Below are positions 10,506 through 21,857 of a stretch of DNA of 64,000 bases, in pieces. Made by a program: the position numbers and the translations under genes. Each line of letters starts with the position of its first letter. The first letter of the stretch is position 1. Below the pieces are notes generated by a model. The model made no database searches. It was given only the letters and a program-made list of their open reading frames with translations, and had not been told where the DNA came from. This DNA comes from Kentomonas sorsogonicus (Eukaryota > Euglenozoa > Kinetoplastea > Trypanosomatida > Trypanosomatidae), in assembly GCA_030347455.1 (NCBI GenBank), contig JAQOSZ010000177.1, positions 124,001-188,000 on the forward strand, in the 5' to 3' direction.

Positions 10506-11836
10506 CGTGTCAGTGACGATGTGCTCCTTTTATTTATTTTATTTATTTGATTGTGTGCTTAAATGCAGATGGGTCAAAGGAAGAGGCGAAAAGGAAAACA
10601 GAAGTAGCGTTAGTAATAGTACTTGTAGCGCTTGCGAGTGTTGACAGTACTTTAGTACGCGCGCACCCTCTCTCTCTCTCTCTCTCCCTCTTTCTTTCAC
10701 GTTGTCTCTCTACTTCTGTTTGTTACAGAGGAGAGGGAAGAAGAGCAAACAAAAAAAAAGTCTATAGCGATACTGTGCGGCGTAAGCCCCCTAGACGTGA
10801 AAAAGAATAAAAGTAAGAACTAAGCGTATTGTGGTACGATATTTGGCGTCGCGGGGGTCCTGTCAAGTTTCTGGCGTTGACGACGATACAGCGTGATGAA
10901 AAGGGAGAAAGTGAGGGAGGGAGTAAGAGAAGTGATGGGAAGTGATGGGAAGTGAAAAAAGTACAACTTGGCAAAGAACATGAAACAAGCAAAGAAGACG
11001 AGGCGTGGACATGAGCAGATGAACAAAAGTAGCGCATTAGGCCTTTTTGTCAGAGGAGTGAAGAAAGAAAAAAAAACATTGAAGAACACTATCTACGCAG
11101 CTCTGAATCCTATTTATAAACATATTTTTTCGAACCTGTGATTATCTATAATCCATCGCTTTACCGCGATACGAAAGAAGAGAAGGGTACTCATGGACGG
11201 ACGCGGAAAAGAGAGCAGAACGATAATACAATAATAATAAGAAGAATGGGAAAGCAAAGCAAACAAGAAGAGAGTACGACTTGTCGAGTGCGCGCCTTTC
11301 AAATGAAGAAAGAGAAGAAGAAGAAAAAAAAAAAAGAAAAGTCACATTCGAATGCTTCGATTGATGTGTATATGAACGCAAACGAAAGTAAATACTATTG
11401 ATTTGGATGGCTACCCCGAGCGGTAAAGCTGATAAAATGCGTACTGATGATTTCTTTTTATGAGAAAGTGTTTGCACTTCCTGTATACCGGAAGTACATG
11501 AAGATGATGAAGGCATCAGCAGCAGCAGTTCCATTGGATAACACAGAGACTGGTGGTAAGAAGGCGCTGTGCACACCTAAAGAAAAAAAAAAGGAATCAT
11601 GAAAGATGAACGATAGATCAATATATATAATAATAAAAACAAGTCTGTGTGCGTATTTGGGAAAGAGGCACAACGACCAAAACGACGAGAGATAGGGACG
11701 ACACAGAAAACAGCGAAGCGAGAAAAGAGAGAGAGAAATACGGGGAGGGAAGGAGGGAAGCCAAACACACGCACACACGCAGGCAAGACTCCCCCCCCCT
11801 AGACCCCCCTCGTCCCCCCCCCCCCCCCCCCACCGC
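10506..11836. other. Intergenic spacer with an 18-C homopolymer
   Basis: No gene seen. Holds a CT microsatellite at about 10669-10691, purine-rich + strand stretches, and a run of 18 C at 11814-11831 that ends five bases before the VPS50-like stop codon on the minus strand. Reading frames at about 11142-12078 on the minus strand outside the VPS50 frame are shadows. Confidence 0.65.
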
Positions 11837-14800
11837 TTACTGCAGAAAGTGGTCCATGGGGATGGCGTCGTGGTGGGCGAGCTCGCCGGCCAGCAGCTCC
11901 TCGAGGTACGTCCTGAAGGTCTTGTCGCCGGCCGACATCCACAGCACGAGGTCGGCGGCGTAGTAGTTGGCGTGGTTCTGCCGCAGCCACGCGAGGCGCT
12001 GCGCCTTGTCGTCCATGAAGAAGCCGGTCTTGACGACGCCGAGCACGTGGTTCGGCAGCACAACGTTCTCCCGCCCAAAGGCGCTCGCGGCCTGCTGCTG
12101 GAAGTTCTGCACGTCGACCTGCACCTGCATCACGAAGACGTCCGACATACGCTTCTTGGCGAGCTTTGCGTACTCGCGCAGCAGCGTCGCCTGCACCGAG
12201 AAGATGAAGCGCTGCAGGAAGACCGTCTCGAGGGTCGGCGTCGGCATCGTCTGCCCCCGACGCGCCTCCAGCGTGCGGCGCATCGCGGCGATGATGTCGC
12301 CCACGTACGGGCTCACGCGCACCTCGTCCTTGGGCTTGAGCTTGCCGATGGCCGCGCAGGGGCCCTCGAGGGGGAGGATCGCCTGGCACAGCCGGTACAC
12401 GCCCACGTGCAGCAGCTCCACCGCCGCCGCGTGCAGGGCGTGGCAGCGTTGGAGGCGCTCCGCGACGATGGACGGGGGAAGCAGCGGCGCGACGCTGCGC
12501 ACGGCCGCCTCGTAGAGAAAGACGAGCGTGACGGCGCTCTCGCAGGCGACGGCGCGGCTGCCGATGGCGTAGTGCGCGGCGGCCGACGCGAACTGCTCCC
12601 GGATGGCGCCCCACACGCGCGGCGGGAACTTGGCGTCGGCGGCGGCCTCGCCCGTCATGCGGGAGTAGGGTCGGTAGGTGCCGTTGACGGCGCTCACGGC
12701 GCGCTCGGCGGCCACGCGCGCCTCCGCCAGCACGCGCTGCGACGCGAGGGACAGGTCGCTCTGCTGCTCGATCGGCACCGCGCGCGAGACGGAGACGAAG
12801 TTGTCGGCGACGGTGTACAGGTAGAGCGAGAGCAGGTCGTCGCACCAGCCGAGGATGTCGGTTGCGAGCGGCGGGAAGCGCACCGCGACGCGCGCCTCGT
12901 ACTCGAGTATCGTGTTGGCGACCGTGATGGCACTCGAGGTCAGCAGCGACGGCGACAGCACAGCGCCCGCCACCAGCGTCCCGGCCACCGGCGCCCCGCC
13001 GCTTGGCGAGGAGGAGGCGGCAGCAGCGGCGGAAGCAGCAGCAGCAGCGGCCCCTGCGGACTCGCCGGTGCCGTCAGCGGCGGCGGCGGTGGTGGGTGTG
13101 CTGAGCGCCGCGGCATCCCGCTTGGAGTTGGCCCAGTACTGACTGAAGGCCTCGGTGCGCACAAGGTCCGAGAGGTCCTGCGGCATCAGCAGGCTCGCGC
13201 TGTAGAACGGGTTCTCCCCCGAGTGCCCCGCGGCGGAGGCGGACTCCTCACCCCCGGCACCCGCCGCGGAGGCGCCCTGGCGGGGGCTGACGCTATTGGT
13301 ATTGTTATTGTTGTTATTGTTGGCGCCGGACGAGTCCACGTTGAGGTAGAGTTTCACCTCGCGGATGGCGCGGCGGTAGGTGTCGGGGGAGAGCGGCCGC
13401 ACAATGTTGAGCGAGAAGGCCGAGACGTCGCTGACCGTCCACGCGTCCTCCGCCATGAAGGCGAGCAGCTCCTTCGCCTTGGGCACCTGGAACTGGCGGT
13501 ACATGTAGCGCTGCAGCACCGCCTTTACCTGCGTGCGCGCGGAGGCCCGCTCGTCGCGCGTGAGGCCGATGGCGCTGATCGCCTCCACCAGCATGCTGAC
13601 CACGACGAAGATGTGCAGCACGCGGTCGATGTCAACGAGCGCGAGCCGCGCGTGGGCGAGCACCGTCGTCAGCTTCTCGATGAGGTCGCGCGCGATGCGG
13701 TGGCCAATGGAGCGCAGCCGCGTCAACGCCTGCGCGTGCACAGCGGCAATGGCCTGCCGGTCCACACCGGTGCCGCCGCTGCTGGTGGTGCTCGCGCCGG
13801 CGCCGAGGGGGCTGCCGGGCTCACTCACGGCGGAGGCAGCGGCGGCGGCGGTACGGCTCGCCTCCTCGTGCATGTTGCGGACGACGAGGTGGAGGTAGAG
13901 AAAGTCCATGATCTTGGCGGCCATCTGCGAGAGGCAGACCATCAGGTGGTCGGGGTGGATGCCGTCCGCGATGTCGGCGAGCGAGGCGTCGCTGGTCTTC
14001 ACGTACGACACCTCCAGCAGCGACTTGTGCAGGATGTGCGAGGCGGTGCGCCAGAAAAGCTCCGCGATGAGCTCGCACGTGGCGTCGGCGGCGCCAAAGT
14101 ACGGCGCGCTCTCCACCGCAGCACGGTACGTCGGCAGCAGGAACTTGCTGCCGAAGCAGTCCTCCAGCACCGCCGCGATGCTCCCGCGCAGGCGCGCCGG
14201 GTCGTCGCGGAAGGCGCGCCACTCGGCGATGACCTCCTTCATGCTGAAGATGCGGCTGAGCTCCGCCTCGCGCTCGATGGCGCCGTCGCGGCGCAGCAGC
14301 TCCGCGGCCTCCACCAGCCGCCCGCCGGCCACGAGCGCCCGCAGCTGGTCCCGCTTGCGCGTCGCCGCCGCCATGGCCTCCAGCAGCGACGCCGCCGCGC
14401 GCATGTTGGCGCGGGTGCGGTGCATCGCGAGCAGCGTCACCTGCCCCGCGACGCGCGCCTTTGAGCGGCGCAGCGCCCCGCTCGCCTTCTTGCAGTCGCT
14501 CGAGGTCTGGAAGAGGCTGTCGTTAATCTGCCGCACCTCCGCGACCCCGTCGACAACGGCCTGGTGATTCGCCAGCACGCGCTTCTTGAGAGTCGTGCTG
14601 ACGAGGGTGCACTTGGCGCGCAGCTCGCGGATGCTCTCCTCGGCGCGCGCGCGCTCGCGGCGGCTCTCCTCCGCGTCGTCGGTGTAGGAGGCCTCGAGGT
14701 GCGTGATCTCGTAGCGCACGGGGTCGTAGTCGCGGTCAAAGTACTTCTTGTCGACCCGCTCGTGGATCTGCTCGTCGGTCAGCGGCGCCTCGTCGTCCGA

Positions 14801-15067
14801 AGAGGGCGCGCCGTCGCTGCCGTCGCCGTCCGGTGCGGCCCCGGCGCCGCCCGCCAGGCCCCCCGGCGCCGCGCCGGCCCCCGCGTAGCGCAGCCAGAAG
14901 AGGCGGCGCGCGTCGGCGTGCGACATGGCGTCGCCGGCGCCGATGCGCAGCTTGTCCATCACCGGCAGCGTCTGCTTCAGCGCCGACTTGGTCATCTTGT
15001 AGCCGCTCTTCACGCCCCGCAGCGCCTCCTTCCACGCGATCGCCAGACTCTCCGTCACGTCCTCCAT
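11837..15067 (-). CDS. VPS50/syndetin-like vesicle-tethering subunit
   Basis: 1,076 aa. VPS50 (CCDC132, syndetin) replaces VPS54 in the EARP complex, a Golgi/endosome tether for recycling vesicles. The N-terminal region, about 105-400, is helical with the VPS54_N-like pattern: the Tyr-Asp-Pro-Val-Arg-Tyr-Glu start, a basic and acidic coiled coil, then VRQINDSLFQTSSDCKKASGALRRSKARV and a stretch rich in short helices. The C-terminal third, about 745-1070, resembles the syndetin C-terminal domain (DUF2451), including LLREYAKLAKKRMSDVF, NHVLGVVKTGFFMDD and YLEELLAGELAHHDA. Low-complexity Ala/Ser/Gly and Asn inserts (about 405-430, 585-625, 660-710) lengthen it beyond the roughly 960 aa of animal homologues. 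The frame is open throughout. Subunit assignment is by pattern recognition; an alternative is another CATCHR-family tether such as VPS54. Confidence 0.72.
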   Translation of the reverse strand: MEDVTESLAIAWKEALRGVKSGYKMTKSALKQTLPVMDKLRIGAGDAMSHADARRLFWLRYAGAGAAPGGLAGGAGAAPDGDGSDGAPSSDDEAPLTDEQIHERVDKKYFDRDYDPVRYEITHLEASYTDDAEESRRERARAEESIRELRAKCTLVSTTLKKRVLANHQAVVDGVAEVRQINDSLFQTSSDCKKASGALRRSKARVAGQVTLLAMHRTRANMRAAASLLEAMAAATRKRDQLRALVAGGRLVEAAELLRRDGAIEREAELSRIFSMKEVIAEWRAFRDDPARLRGSIAAVLEDCFGSKFLLPTYRAAVESAPYFGAADATCELIAELFWRTASHILHKSLLEVSYVKTSDASLADIADGIHPDHLMVCLSQMAAKIMDFLYLHLVVRNMHEEASRTAAAAASAVSEPGSPLGAGASTTSSGGTGVDRQAIAAVHAQALTRLRSIGHRIARDLIEKLTTVLAHARLALVDIDRVLHIFVVVSMLVEAISAIGLTRDERASARTQVKAVLQRYMYRQFQVPKAKELLAFMAEDAWTVSDVSAFSLNIVRPLSPDTYRRAIREVKLYLNVDSSGANNNNNNNTNSVSPRQGASAAGAGGEESASAAGHSGENPFYSASLLMPQDLSDLVRTEAFSQYWANSKRDAAALSTPTTAAAADGTGESAGAAAAAASAAAAASSSPSGGAPVAGTLVAGAVLSPSLLTSSAITVANTILEYEARVAVRFPPLATDILGWCDDLLSLYLYTVADNFVSVSRAVPIEQQSDLSLASQRVLAEARVAAERAVSAVNGTYRPYSRMTGEAAADAKFPPRVWGAIREQFASAAAHYAIGSRAVACESAVTLVFLYEAAVRSVAPLLPPSIVAERLQRCHALHAAAVELLHVGVYRLCQAILPLEGPCAAIGKLKPKDEVRVSPYVGDIIAAMRRTLEARRGQTMPTPTLETVFLQRFIFSVQATLLREYAKLAKKRMSDVFVMQVQVDVQNFQQQAASAFGRENVVLPNHVLGVVKTGFFMDDKAQRLAWLRQNHANYYAADLVLWMSAGDKTFRTYLEELLAGELAHHDAIPMDHFLQ

Positions 15068-15908
15068 CGTTGTGGGTGTGTGTGGATGGGTGGGTGGGTG
15101 GGTATGTGGGTGGGTGTGTTTGTATAGGGGCTGTATATATGTAGGGCGGAGCGAGAGGAGCGAAAGGAACTAAGAAATATAGAGATAAGATTTAAAAAAA
15201 AAAAAAAAAGATACAACGACAAGTAGCGAACGAGGCCTCGGAGTTTATGAGAGAAAAAAACACTGCTGTTGAAATATTGAACGAGGCGACAGAAGACGCG
15301 GCGTCGGACGCTTAGAAGTGTGAAACGGATGCGCGGTTTGCGAATTACTTGTGGTTCTGTAGCCCTGAGAAACGTTAACCTGAGAAGGAAATAAAAATGG
15401 GGGAGGAGTAATGTTTCACTTGTGGAAAGAGGAGTGTGAGAAGAAATGGTTTACGTGGTGGGTGAGCAATGCATCAGCACAAACAACAAAACAAAAAAAA
15501 TCACAGACAGTGAATCAGGAAATGAAAACAGTACAGCGGAAAGTAAGAGAAAGAGATATCTCTGGGAAAGAAATAATACGGTTGAAAAGGCAAAATGATC
15601 CGCGAGCGCATGCGGACGTAAATACAAAAAATGTATAGCTCAAACAATTGCAAAGAATGAGAAGATTGCCTGTCTAGATGATAACATGAAACTGGGAAAA
15701 GCAAAAAGAATGAGAATAAGAACGCAAAGCCTCACATCTATTAAGGTTGTCTATGAGTATTAGTGTATTGTACAGAAGAAACGAGGAAAACCAAAAATGG
15801 AGAAGCTGATATGAAGGCGCCCCTGTGTGTATTTGCACGGACGAGGTGGACGGTTGACTCTTCATCGTTCACCACGCCCCACCTACCCCCCACCCCCGTC
15901 TACTGAAG
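15068..15908. other. Intergenic spacer
   Basis: No gene seen. A GGGTGGGT-type repeat just upstream of the VPS50 ATG gives a C-rich pyrimidine/ACCC tract on the coding strand (15070-15120). An A-run lies at about 15193-15208. The rest is AT-rich. Confidence 0.65.
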
Positions 15909-18900
15909 TCAGGCGAGGGCGGCGGTGGCGGTGGCGGCGGGGCTGCCGCTGCGTGAGCGGGAGCGGCGGCGCTCTCTCTCGAGCTGCTGCTGCTGCTTGT
16001 CGAAACAGATCTGCATCACCTGCTGGGCGCTGCGCATCTCCTCCAGCCGCCGCGCCAGCTCGCGCTCGCGGCCCTGCGCCTCCGCCGCGGCCGTCTCCGC
16101 GATGCTGCGCAGTGACTCGAGGTTCGCGCAGTGCTCCCGCAGCGCCGCCAGCTCCGCCTTGCGCGCCTGCAGCTGCGCCAGCGCGTCCTCCTCCCGCCGG
16201 CGGCGCTCCGCCAGCTCCGTCTCCAGTGCATCACGGCGGTCACGCGAGGCGCGCACCTCCCGCTCCAGGCGGCTGCGCTCGGCGGCGGCGGCGGCGAGGC
16301 CCGCGGCGCTGCCCTCCAGCCGGCCCTCCACCGCCTGCTGGTCGCGCAGGGCGTCGCGCAGGACCTGCTGGTGCGCCTCCCGCAGCGCCGCCAGCTGGGC
16401 CTTGAGGCGCTCCGCCTGCGCGCGGCCGTCGGCGGCCTGCCCCTCCAGCACCTCCCGCGCCGCCGCCGCGCGCGCCGCCTCTGCCGTCGCCCGGCGCGCC
16501 TCCTCCTGCGCGGCCGCCAGCTCGCGCGTGCGCTCGGCCAGCAGTCGCTCCAGCGCCGCCGCCTCCGCGCGTGCCTCGCGCTGCTCCTCCTCGCCGTGCC
16601 GCGCGACGGTGGCCGCCTCGGCCGCCTCCCGCCGCAGCCCCGCCAGCTGCTCCTCCAGCCGCCGCGCCGTCTCCGCCGCCCGCCGCTCACCCGCCTCCGC
16701 CCCGGCGCGCGCCGCCGCCAGCTCCTCCTGCAGCCGCGCCGCCGCCCGCTGCGCGCTCTCGGCGGCCGCCCTCTGGCGCTGCGCCTCCCGCTCCGCGTCG
16801 GCCAGGCGCTCCGCCAGCTCCTCGCGCTCCGCCTGGTGCTCGCGGGCGTCGCGCTGGGCGGCGGCGGTCGCGGCGGCGACGGCCTCCTTGGCGGCCGCGG
16901 CCTCCACCTCGTGCCGCAGCGCCAGCCGCGCCAGCTCCTGCTCGTGCAGCTCTTGGGCGGCCGCGAGGGCGGCGGCGTAGTCCCTGTCGTCGGCCGCCAG
17001 CGCGCGCGCGCCGCCCGCTGCTCCGCCTCCCGCGCGCGCGTCTGCGCCGCCGCCACCGCCCGCCCCGCCTCCTCCAGCCCGGCCGTCAGCCCGGCGCCGG
17101 TGAGCCGCAGCAGCGCGCGGTGCGCCTCCCGCGCCGTCTCGCAGGCCGCGCGCTTCATCGCGAGTGCGTCCTCGGCGTAGCGCGCGGCGGCGGCGGCGGC
17201 GGCGGCCGGCAGCACGCGCTCCAGCTCCCGCACGCGCTGCTCCGCGGCGGCGGCCCTCTGCTGCGCCTCCGCCAGCGCCCCGCGCGTCTCGCTGCCCGCG
17301 GCGGCGGTGTCGGCGGCGGTGGACTGCAGGCGGCGGAGCGCCTCGTCGCGTTCGTGCAGCTGCCGGGCGTGGGCGGCCTCGGCGTGCGCGAGGGCGGCGG
17401 CGTGCTGGCGCTGGCGCTCCTCCGCCTCCGCCTCCGCCTCCGCCATCTGCTGCAGCAGCGCCGCCTCGCGCTGGCGGCTCTTGTGCTCCGCGGCGGCCGA
17501 CTCGCGGGCGCGCTGCTCGGCCTGCGCGAGGCGCCCCTCCGCCTGCGCCAGCGCCGCCTCCGCGCGCTCCTTCAGCAGCGCCGCCGCCGCCACCTCGGAC
17601 TCCATGTTGCGCACGCTCTCCGCCGCCTCGCGCCGCGCCGCCGCCGCCTCCTGCCGGCGCGCCGCGTACCGCCCCTCGCGCGAGCTGAGCGCCGCCGCCG
17701 CCGCCTCCGCGCGCTCCTCCGCGTCCGCGACGCGCTGCTGCATGCGCGCCGCCAGCGCCTCGGCGTCCTCCCTGGCGCGCTCGCTCGCCGCCTGCTGCGC
17801 GCGCGCCGCCTCCGCCTCCTCCGCCAGCCGCGCCTCCGCCGCGCGCGCCGTCTCCTCCTGGTGCCTCAGGCGCTCCTCCAGCAGCCGGGAGCGGCCCGCC
17901 TCCGCCGCGCGCGCCGCCGCCGCCTCGTCCCTCTCGCGCGCCAGGCCGCGCGCCTCCTCCGCCGCCGCCCGCGCCTGCGCCTCCGCGGCCTCCGCGCGGC
18001 CCGTCGCGGCCTCCAGCGCGGCCCCGCGGCGCTCCAGCTCCTGTGCCGCCTTGGCCGCCTGCGCCTGCGCCCCCCGCAGCTCGCGCTCCGCCACCGCCAG
18101 CTGGTCCTCGAGGGCGTGGGTGGCCTTGGCCGCCGCCTCGCGCGCCTCCTCCGCGTGCGCGAGGCGCTGCTGCAGCTGCTGCGCGCGCCCCTGGTGCTCC
18201 GCCGCCTCCCGCTGCGCGCGCTGCAGCCGCTCCACGTGGTCCGCGAGGCCGCGCTGCGCCTCCTCCGCCGCGCGCTCCCGCTCGCGCAGCGCCAGCCGCA
18301 GGTTCTGGCCCTCCGCGGCCTCCTGCGCCGCCCGCTGCGCCGCATCCCTCGCGTCCTCGCGCGCCCGCTGCGCCGCGTGCTTGGCGTCGTCCACCTCCTG
18401 CTCCGCCGCCGCTTCCCTCTTGCGCGCCGCGGCCTCCCGCGCCTCCGCCTCCGCGGCGCGCTGCTGCTCCGCCGCCAGCTTCGCCTGCAGGGCCTCGGTC
18501 TCCTGCCGCAGGCGCGCGGCCGCCTCCTCGCGCAGCCGCCCGGCCGCCTCCGCGCGCTCCACCTCCGCCTGCATCTGGCGCTCCGCCGCCTTGGCGGCCT
18601 CCGCCTCGCGCGTGGCGGCGCGCAGCTGGGCGGCGGTCGCGGCCGTCTGCTCCTGCGCCGCCTCCAGCCTCTGCCGCGCCTCCTGCTGCTGCGCCGCCGC
18701 CGCCGCGCGCTGCGCCTCGAGCTCCTTGGCGTGCAGCGCCTCCGCCTGGCGCGCGGCCGCCGTCTGGTCCCGCAGTCGCTGCTCCGCCGCCGCCGCCGCC
18801 GCGCGTGCCTCCTCCGCGCGCTGCTGCAGGTCGCGCACGACAGCTGCGTGGCGCTCGTCGCCGGAGCCGCACGCCTGCTCCGCGCGCCGCAGGTCCGCCG

Positions 18901-20146
18901 CCAGCCGCTCCCCGTCCGCGCGCGCCGCCGCCAGCGTCTCGGACAGCGCCGCCGTGCGCTCCCGCGCGGCCGCCTCCGCCTCCGCCGCCTTGGTCTGCTG
19001 CGCCGCCAGCTGGCTGGTGAGGGCTGCCAGCCGCGCGTCGCGGCCCTCCGTCTCGCGCCGTGCCGCCGCCGCCGCCGCCGCCGCCTCCCGCAGTCTCTCG
19101 CCCGCCGCCTCCGCGCGCTCCTTGGCGCTGCGCTCCGCGTGCTCCCGCGCGGCCGCCGCCGCCTGCGCCTCTGCGCGCGCCTCGGACAGCTGCTTCGCTG
19201 CCTCCTCGAGCGCTGCCGCCTGCGCGGCCACGCGGCGCTGCGCCTCCGCAAGACGCTCGTCCTTCTCCTGGCCGGCGCGCGCCGCCGCCGCCGCCTCCGC
19301 CGCGCGCTGCTCCTCCGCGTGCCGCCTCTCCACGCGCGCCACCTCGGCGGCCTGCCGCTCGCGTGCCAGGTCAGCCGCCGCCGCCGCCGCGCGCGCCTCC
19401 AGCTCGTCTACCTGGCGCCTCAGCCCCTCCGCCGCCGCCGCCGCCGCCGCGCGCTCGCGCTCCGTCGCTGCGGTCTGCGCCTGGGCGGCCGCCAGCTGCG
19501 CCGCCGCCTCCCGCCGCTCGTCCGCGAGCTGTCGCTCCAGCCGCTGCGTGCGGCCCTCGTGCTCCGCGCGCGGCACCGTCGTCGCGGCCGTGTCGGCGCG
19601 CACCTCCGCGAGTGTGCGGCGCAGCGCCGCCATCTCCGCCGCCGCCGCCTCCGCCGCGCGCCCGGCCGACGCCAGCTTCAGGCCAGCGGTCTCCGCCGCC
19701 GCCTCCGCCTCCTCCGCGCGGCGCCGCTGCTTCTCCAGCTCCCGCCGCGCGCTGCCGAGCGCCGCCGCCGCCTCCGCCGCCGCCGCCTCGCGCTCCTCCG
19801 TCGCCTGCCGCGCGGCCGCGAGCTCGCCGGCGCTGCTGTCCCGCGCGCGCTCGGCGGCCGCGGTGACGTCGGCCAGCTGTCTCTGCAGCTCCGCCGCCTG
19901 CGCCTGCGACGCCGCGAGCGCCTTGTCCCGCTTCTCGATCCCGTCGCGAAGCGCCTTGTTGGCCGTCTGCTGCTTCGCGAGGACCTTCTTGAGGCGGGAG
20001 ACGGCGGCGCGGCGCTCCTCCTCCGCCGCCTCGCGCGCGGCCCTCTCCGCCTCCGCACGCGCCATCAGGGCGTGCAGCTCGCCGTCCTTGTCGTTGATGG
20101 TGCGCAGGTACTCCTCCAGCAGCTCCTCCACCTCGTCCTGCTGCAT
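15909..20146 (-). CDS. Giant Ala-rich coiled-coil protein, one frame break
   Basis: About 1,412 aa, function unknown, probably structural. It opens MQQDEVEELLEEYLRTINDKDGELHAL and continues for well over 1,300 residues as almost unbroken Ala/Glu/Arg/Gln heptads with no globular domain visible, ending in a basic Ser/Arg tail (ERERRRSRSRSGSP). Such proteins in kinetoplastids are commonly cytoskeletal (basal body, flagellum attachment, bilobe), but nothing here fixes the location. The reading frame is open from 20146 to about 17011, then the coiled-coil text continues in a different frame (LAADDRDYAAAL onwards) down to 15909. The break coincides with a CG dinucleotide run at 17001-17010; a CG unit too many, or one base too few, explains it. 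Extreme GC and Ala content also creates long but meaningless open frames on the opposite strand. Confidence 0.8.
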
Positions 20147-21056
20147 TCTGATACAGGGGGGGGGGTGAATAAAAGAGCAGTTGATGATGTGTCTGCGGCT
20201 CTCTCTCTACTTCCTCTGTGGGATTCTGAAGAGAGAAAGAGAGAAAGAGAGAAAGAGAGGACTAGATAATATACGATGTGAAGGTCTCGCGTCCACAGTG
20301 AGTTTCTCTTGAGGCTTTCCACCTCACTCCCGTTATCACGTCTATCGTGATGTACAAGTTTGGGTGGCTAAAGATGCAAAGCACTCGAGAAGAGGAGAGA
20401 AAAGACTATAGGAGAAAGAGAAAAGAACCAAAACCAAAAAAAGAAAAAGTATTTGTGTCTATCTATGAGGTTCCCAAGTTTTTTTTTTTTTTGCTGCGTC
20501 AAGCGGAGGTTTGAAACAGAGAAAGAGGGGGGTGAGTGGAAAGTTGAAGCAAAAAAATGTACGTTCTAATACTATATATAGATATGCCCTTTCTTTATCT
20601 GTGCTACTATGTCAATATTGTTGCATAATTATGTCAGGACGAGAATGGTGTTTGCACAGGCACAAACAATCGAGATGTGGGCATAGCTTTTGTTAGTATC
20701 AGATCTTTGCTTGTAATGGGAATCATTTATCCCTCATTTTGCGAGGACCGATTTCCCTCCTCTTTTTTCATCACACTTCCCGTCCTCTTTGCAACGCATC
20801 AATTAGGAAGGAAGCCAAAAACAAGAGAAGAAGACAAGTGCAGAGGAAAAGTGCTACAATGACGGGTACCATATGGAAAGCAGAGGTGACGACTAGCAAA
20901 AAAAAAAAAAAAAGCAATCACAGAAACAGAAGAGTGAAGGAAAGAGAAATAGATAGAGAGTGGGCGAAGGAACTCTGCGGGATGCACGCGCATGGATGGA
21001 TTACTTCTCCTTCTTCTCTCTCTCTCTTTCCCTCCGCCGGCGCCGTCTCCCTACGG
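20147..21056. other. Intergenic spacer
   Basis: No gene seen. A run of G at about 20156-20165 abuts the start of the coiled-coil gene, giving a C tract on the coding strand. GAAA/GAGA repeats lie at 20230-20262, a T-run at about 20478-20491 and an A-run at about 20899-20914. The last 50 bases are CT-rich on +. Confidence 0.65.
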
Positions 21057-21857
21057 CTACAGGCCCTCCTGCTCGTTGACGGAGGCGAACATGTGCACGA
21101 CGCGGTGCGGCAGTCTCTGCTTGAGTTGCGCGCGCGACACGCCGCCGGCGGCGAGCACCAGCACCCCGCGGCCCCCGGGCGGCGTCACCGGCTCCCCGCG
21201 CAGCCGCCCGTCCTCTATCAGCTCCTTGAGCGCGGGGGCGGCGGGCCCGAGCGCCGGCAGCGGCACCACCCACACCACGCAGCGGCGCGCGGGGCTGAAG
21301 GAGGCGGCGAGGTGGCGGCGCAGCTCCTCCGCGTCGGCAAAGTGGTGGCGCGGCGCGACGCGCAGCACGAGGGACGGCGGCAGCGCCGACAGCTCCCGCT
21401 CCAGCTGGGACAGGTCCGCGTAGTGCAGGCCCCGCACGCGGCGGCCGGGCAGCGCGAGCGCCGCCAGTATCGCGCTGTCCCGCCCGCCCGCCGGCCCCGC
21501 GCGCGCCTCATGCATCAGCCGCAGTGCCGTCTCGCGGCAGTGGGCGCCGTTGTCGTCGCCGCCTGAGCCGCCGCCAAAGTGCGAGAGAGCGTCGAGCCCC
21601 AGGGCAGGCCCGCCCCCCGCCGCCGCGGCCGACAGCATGAGCGCCAGCAGCAGCACCAGCGCGGCGCCGACCGCCCACAGCGCGCACCGCAGGCGGCTGC
21701 GGCACCCCGCGTCCGTGTTGAGGCCCCCCATAGTATTCACTTCCGCAGACGCAGCGCCTTGCGGTGAGGCCTGCTGCTTTGCTTTTATTCTGCGGGTGTT
21801 GGATTCCTGTTTATCTCTGGATTGGGCCCGTGCTTTGTGCGCGCTCTTAGGAGGCAT
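21057..21857 (-). CDS. Single-pass membrane protein, possible LAP1-like luminal domain
   Basis: 266 aa, not firmly recognised. Residues 1-55 are basic and hydrophilic; about 58-80 form one clear transmembrane helix (CALWAVGAALVLLLALMLSA), followed by a 185-residue soluble domain. With the basic N-terminus facing the cytosol or nucleus this is a type II layout. The soluble part alternates helices and strands, including SLVLRVAPRHHFADAEEL, then a hydrophobic strand CVVWVVPLPALGP, a helix and a second strand GVLVLAAGGVS. This strand-helix-strand order recalls the nucleotide-free AAA-like luminal domain of torsin activators (LAP1/LULL1), which have the same topology. The resemblance is weak and is only a suggestion. 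A Met at residue 43 is an alternative start that would keep the membrane helix. Confidence 0.65.
   Translation of the reverse strand: MPPKSAHKARAQSRDKQESNTRRIKAKQQASPQGAASAEVNTMGGLNTDAGCRSRLRCALWAVGAALVLLLALMLSAAAAGGGPALGLDALSHFGGGSGGDDNGAHCRETALRLMHEARAGPAGGRDSAILAALALPGRRVRGLHYADLSQLERELSALPPSLVLRVAPRHHFADAEELRRHLAASFSPARRCVVWVVPLPALGPAAPALKELIEDGRLRGEPVTPPGGRGVLVLAAGGVSRAQLKQRLPHRVVHMFASVNEQEGL

Noticed and set aside
11849-14464. 871-codon plus-strand frame opposite VPS50
   Set aside because: Arg/Val/Leu-rich antisense shadow without any motif; the minus strand has family similarity.
16571-20269. Very long plus-strand open frames (1,232 and 953 codons) opposite the coiled-coil gene
   Set aside because: They are Arg/Leu or Ser/Ala-rich mirror products of Ala/Glu/Arg codons in GC-rich DNA, have no domain, and the minus-strand frame has clear heptads.
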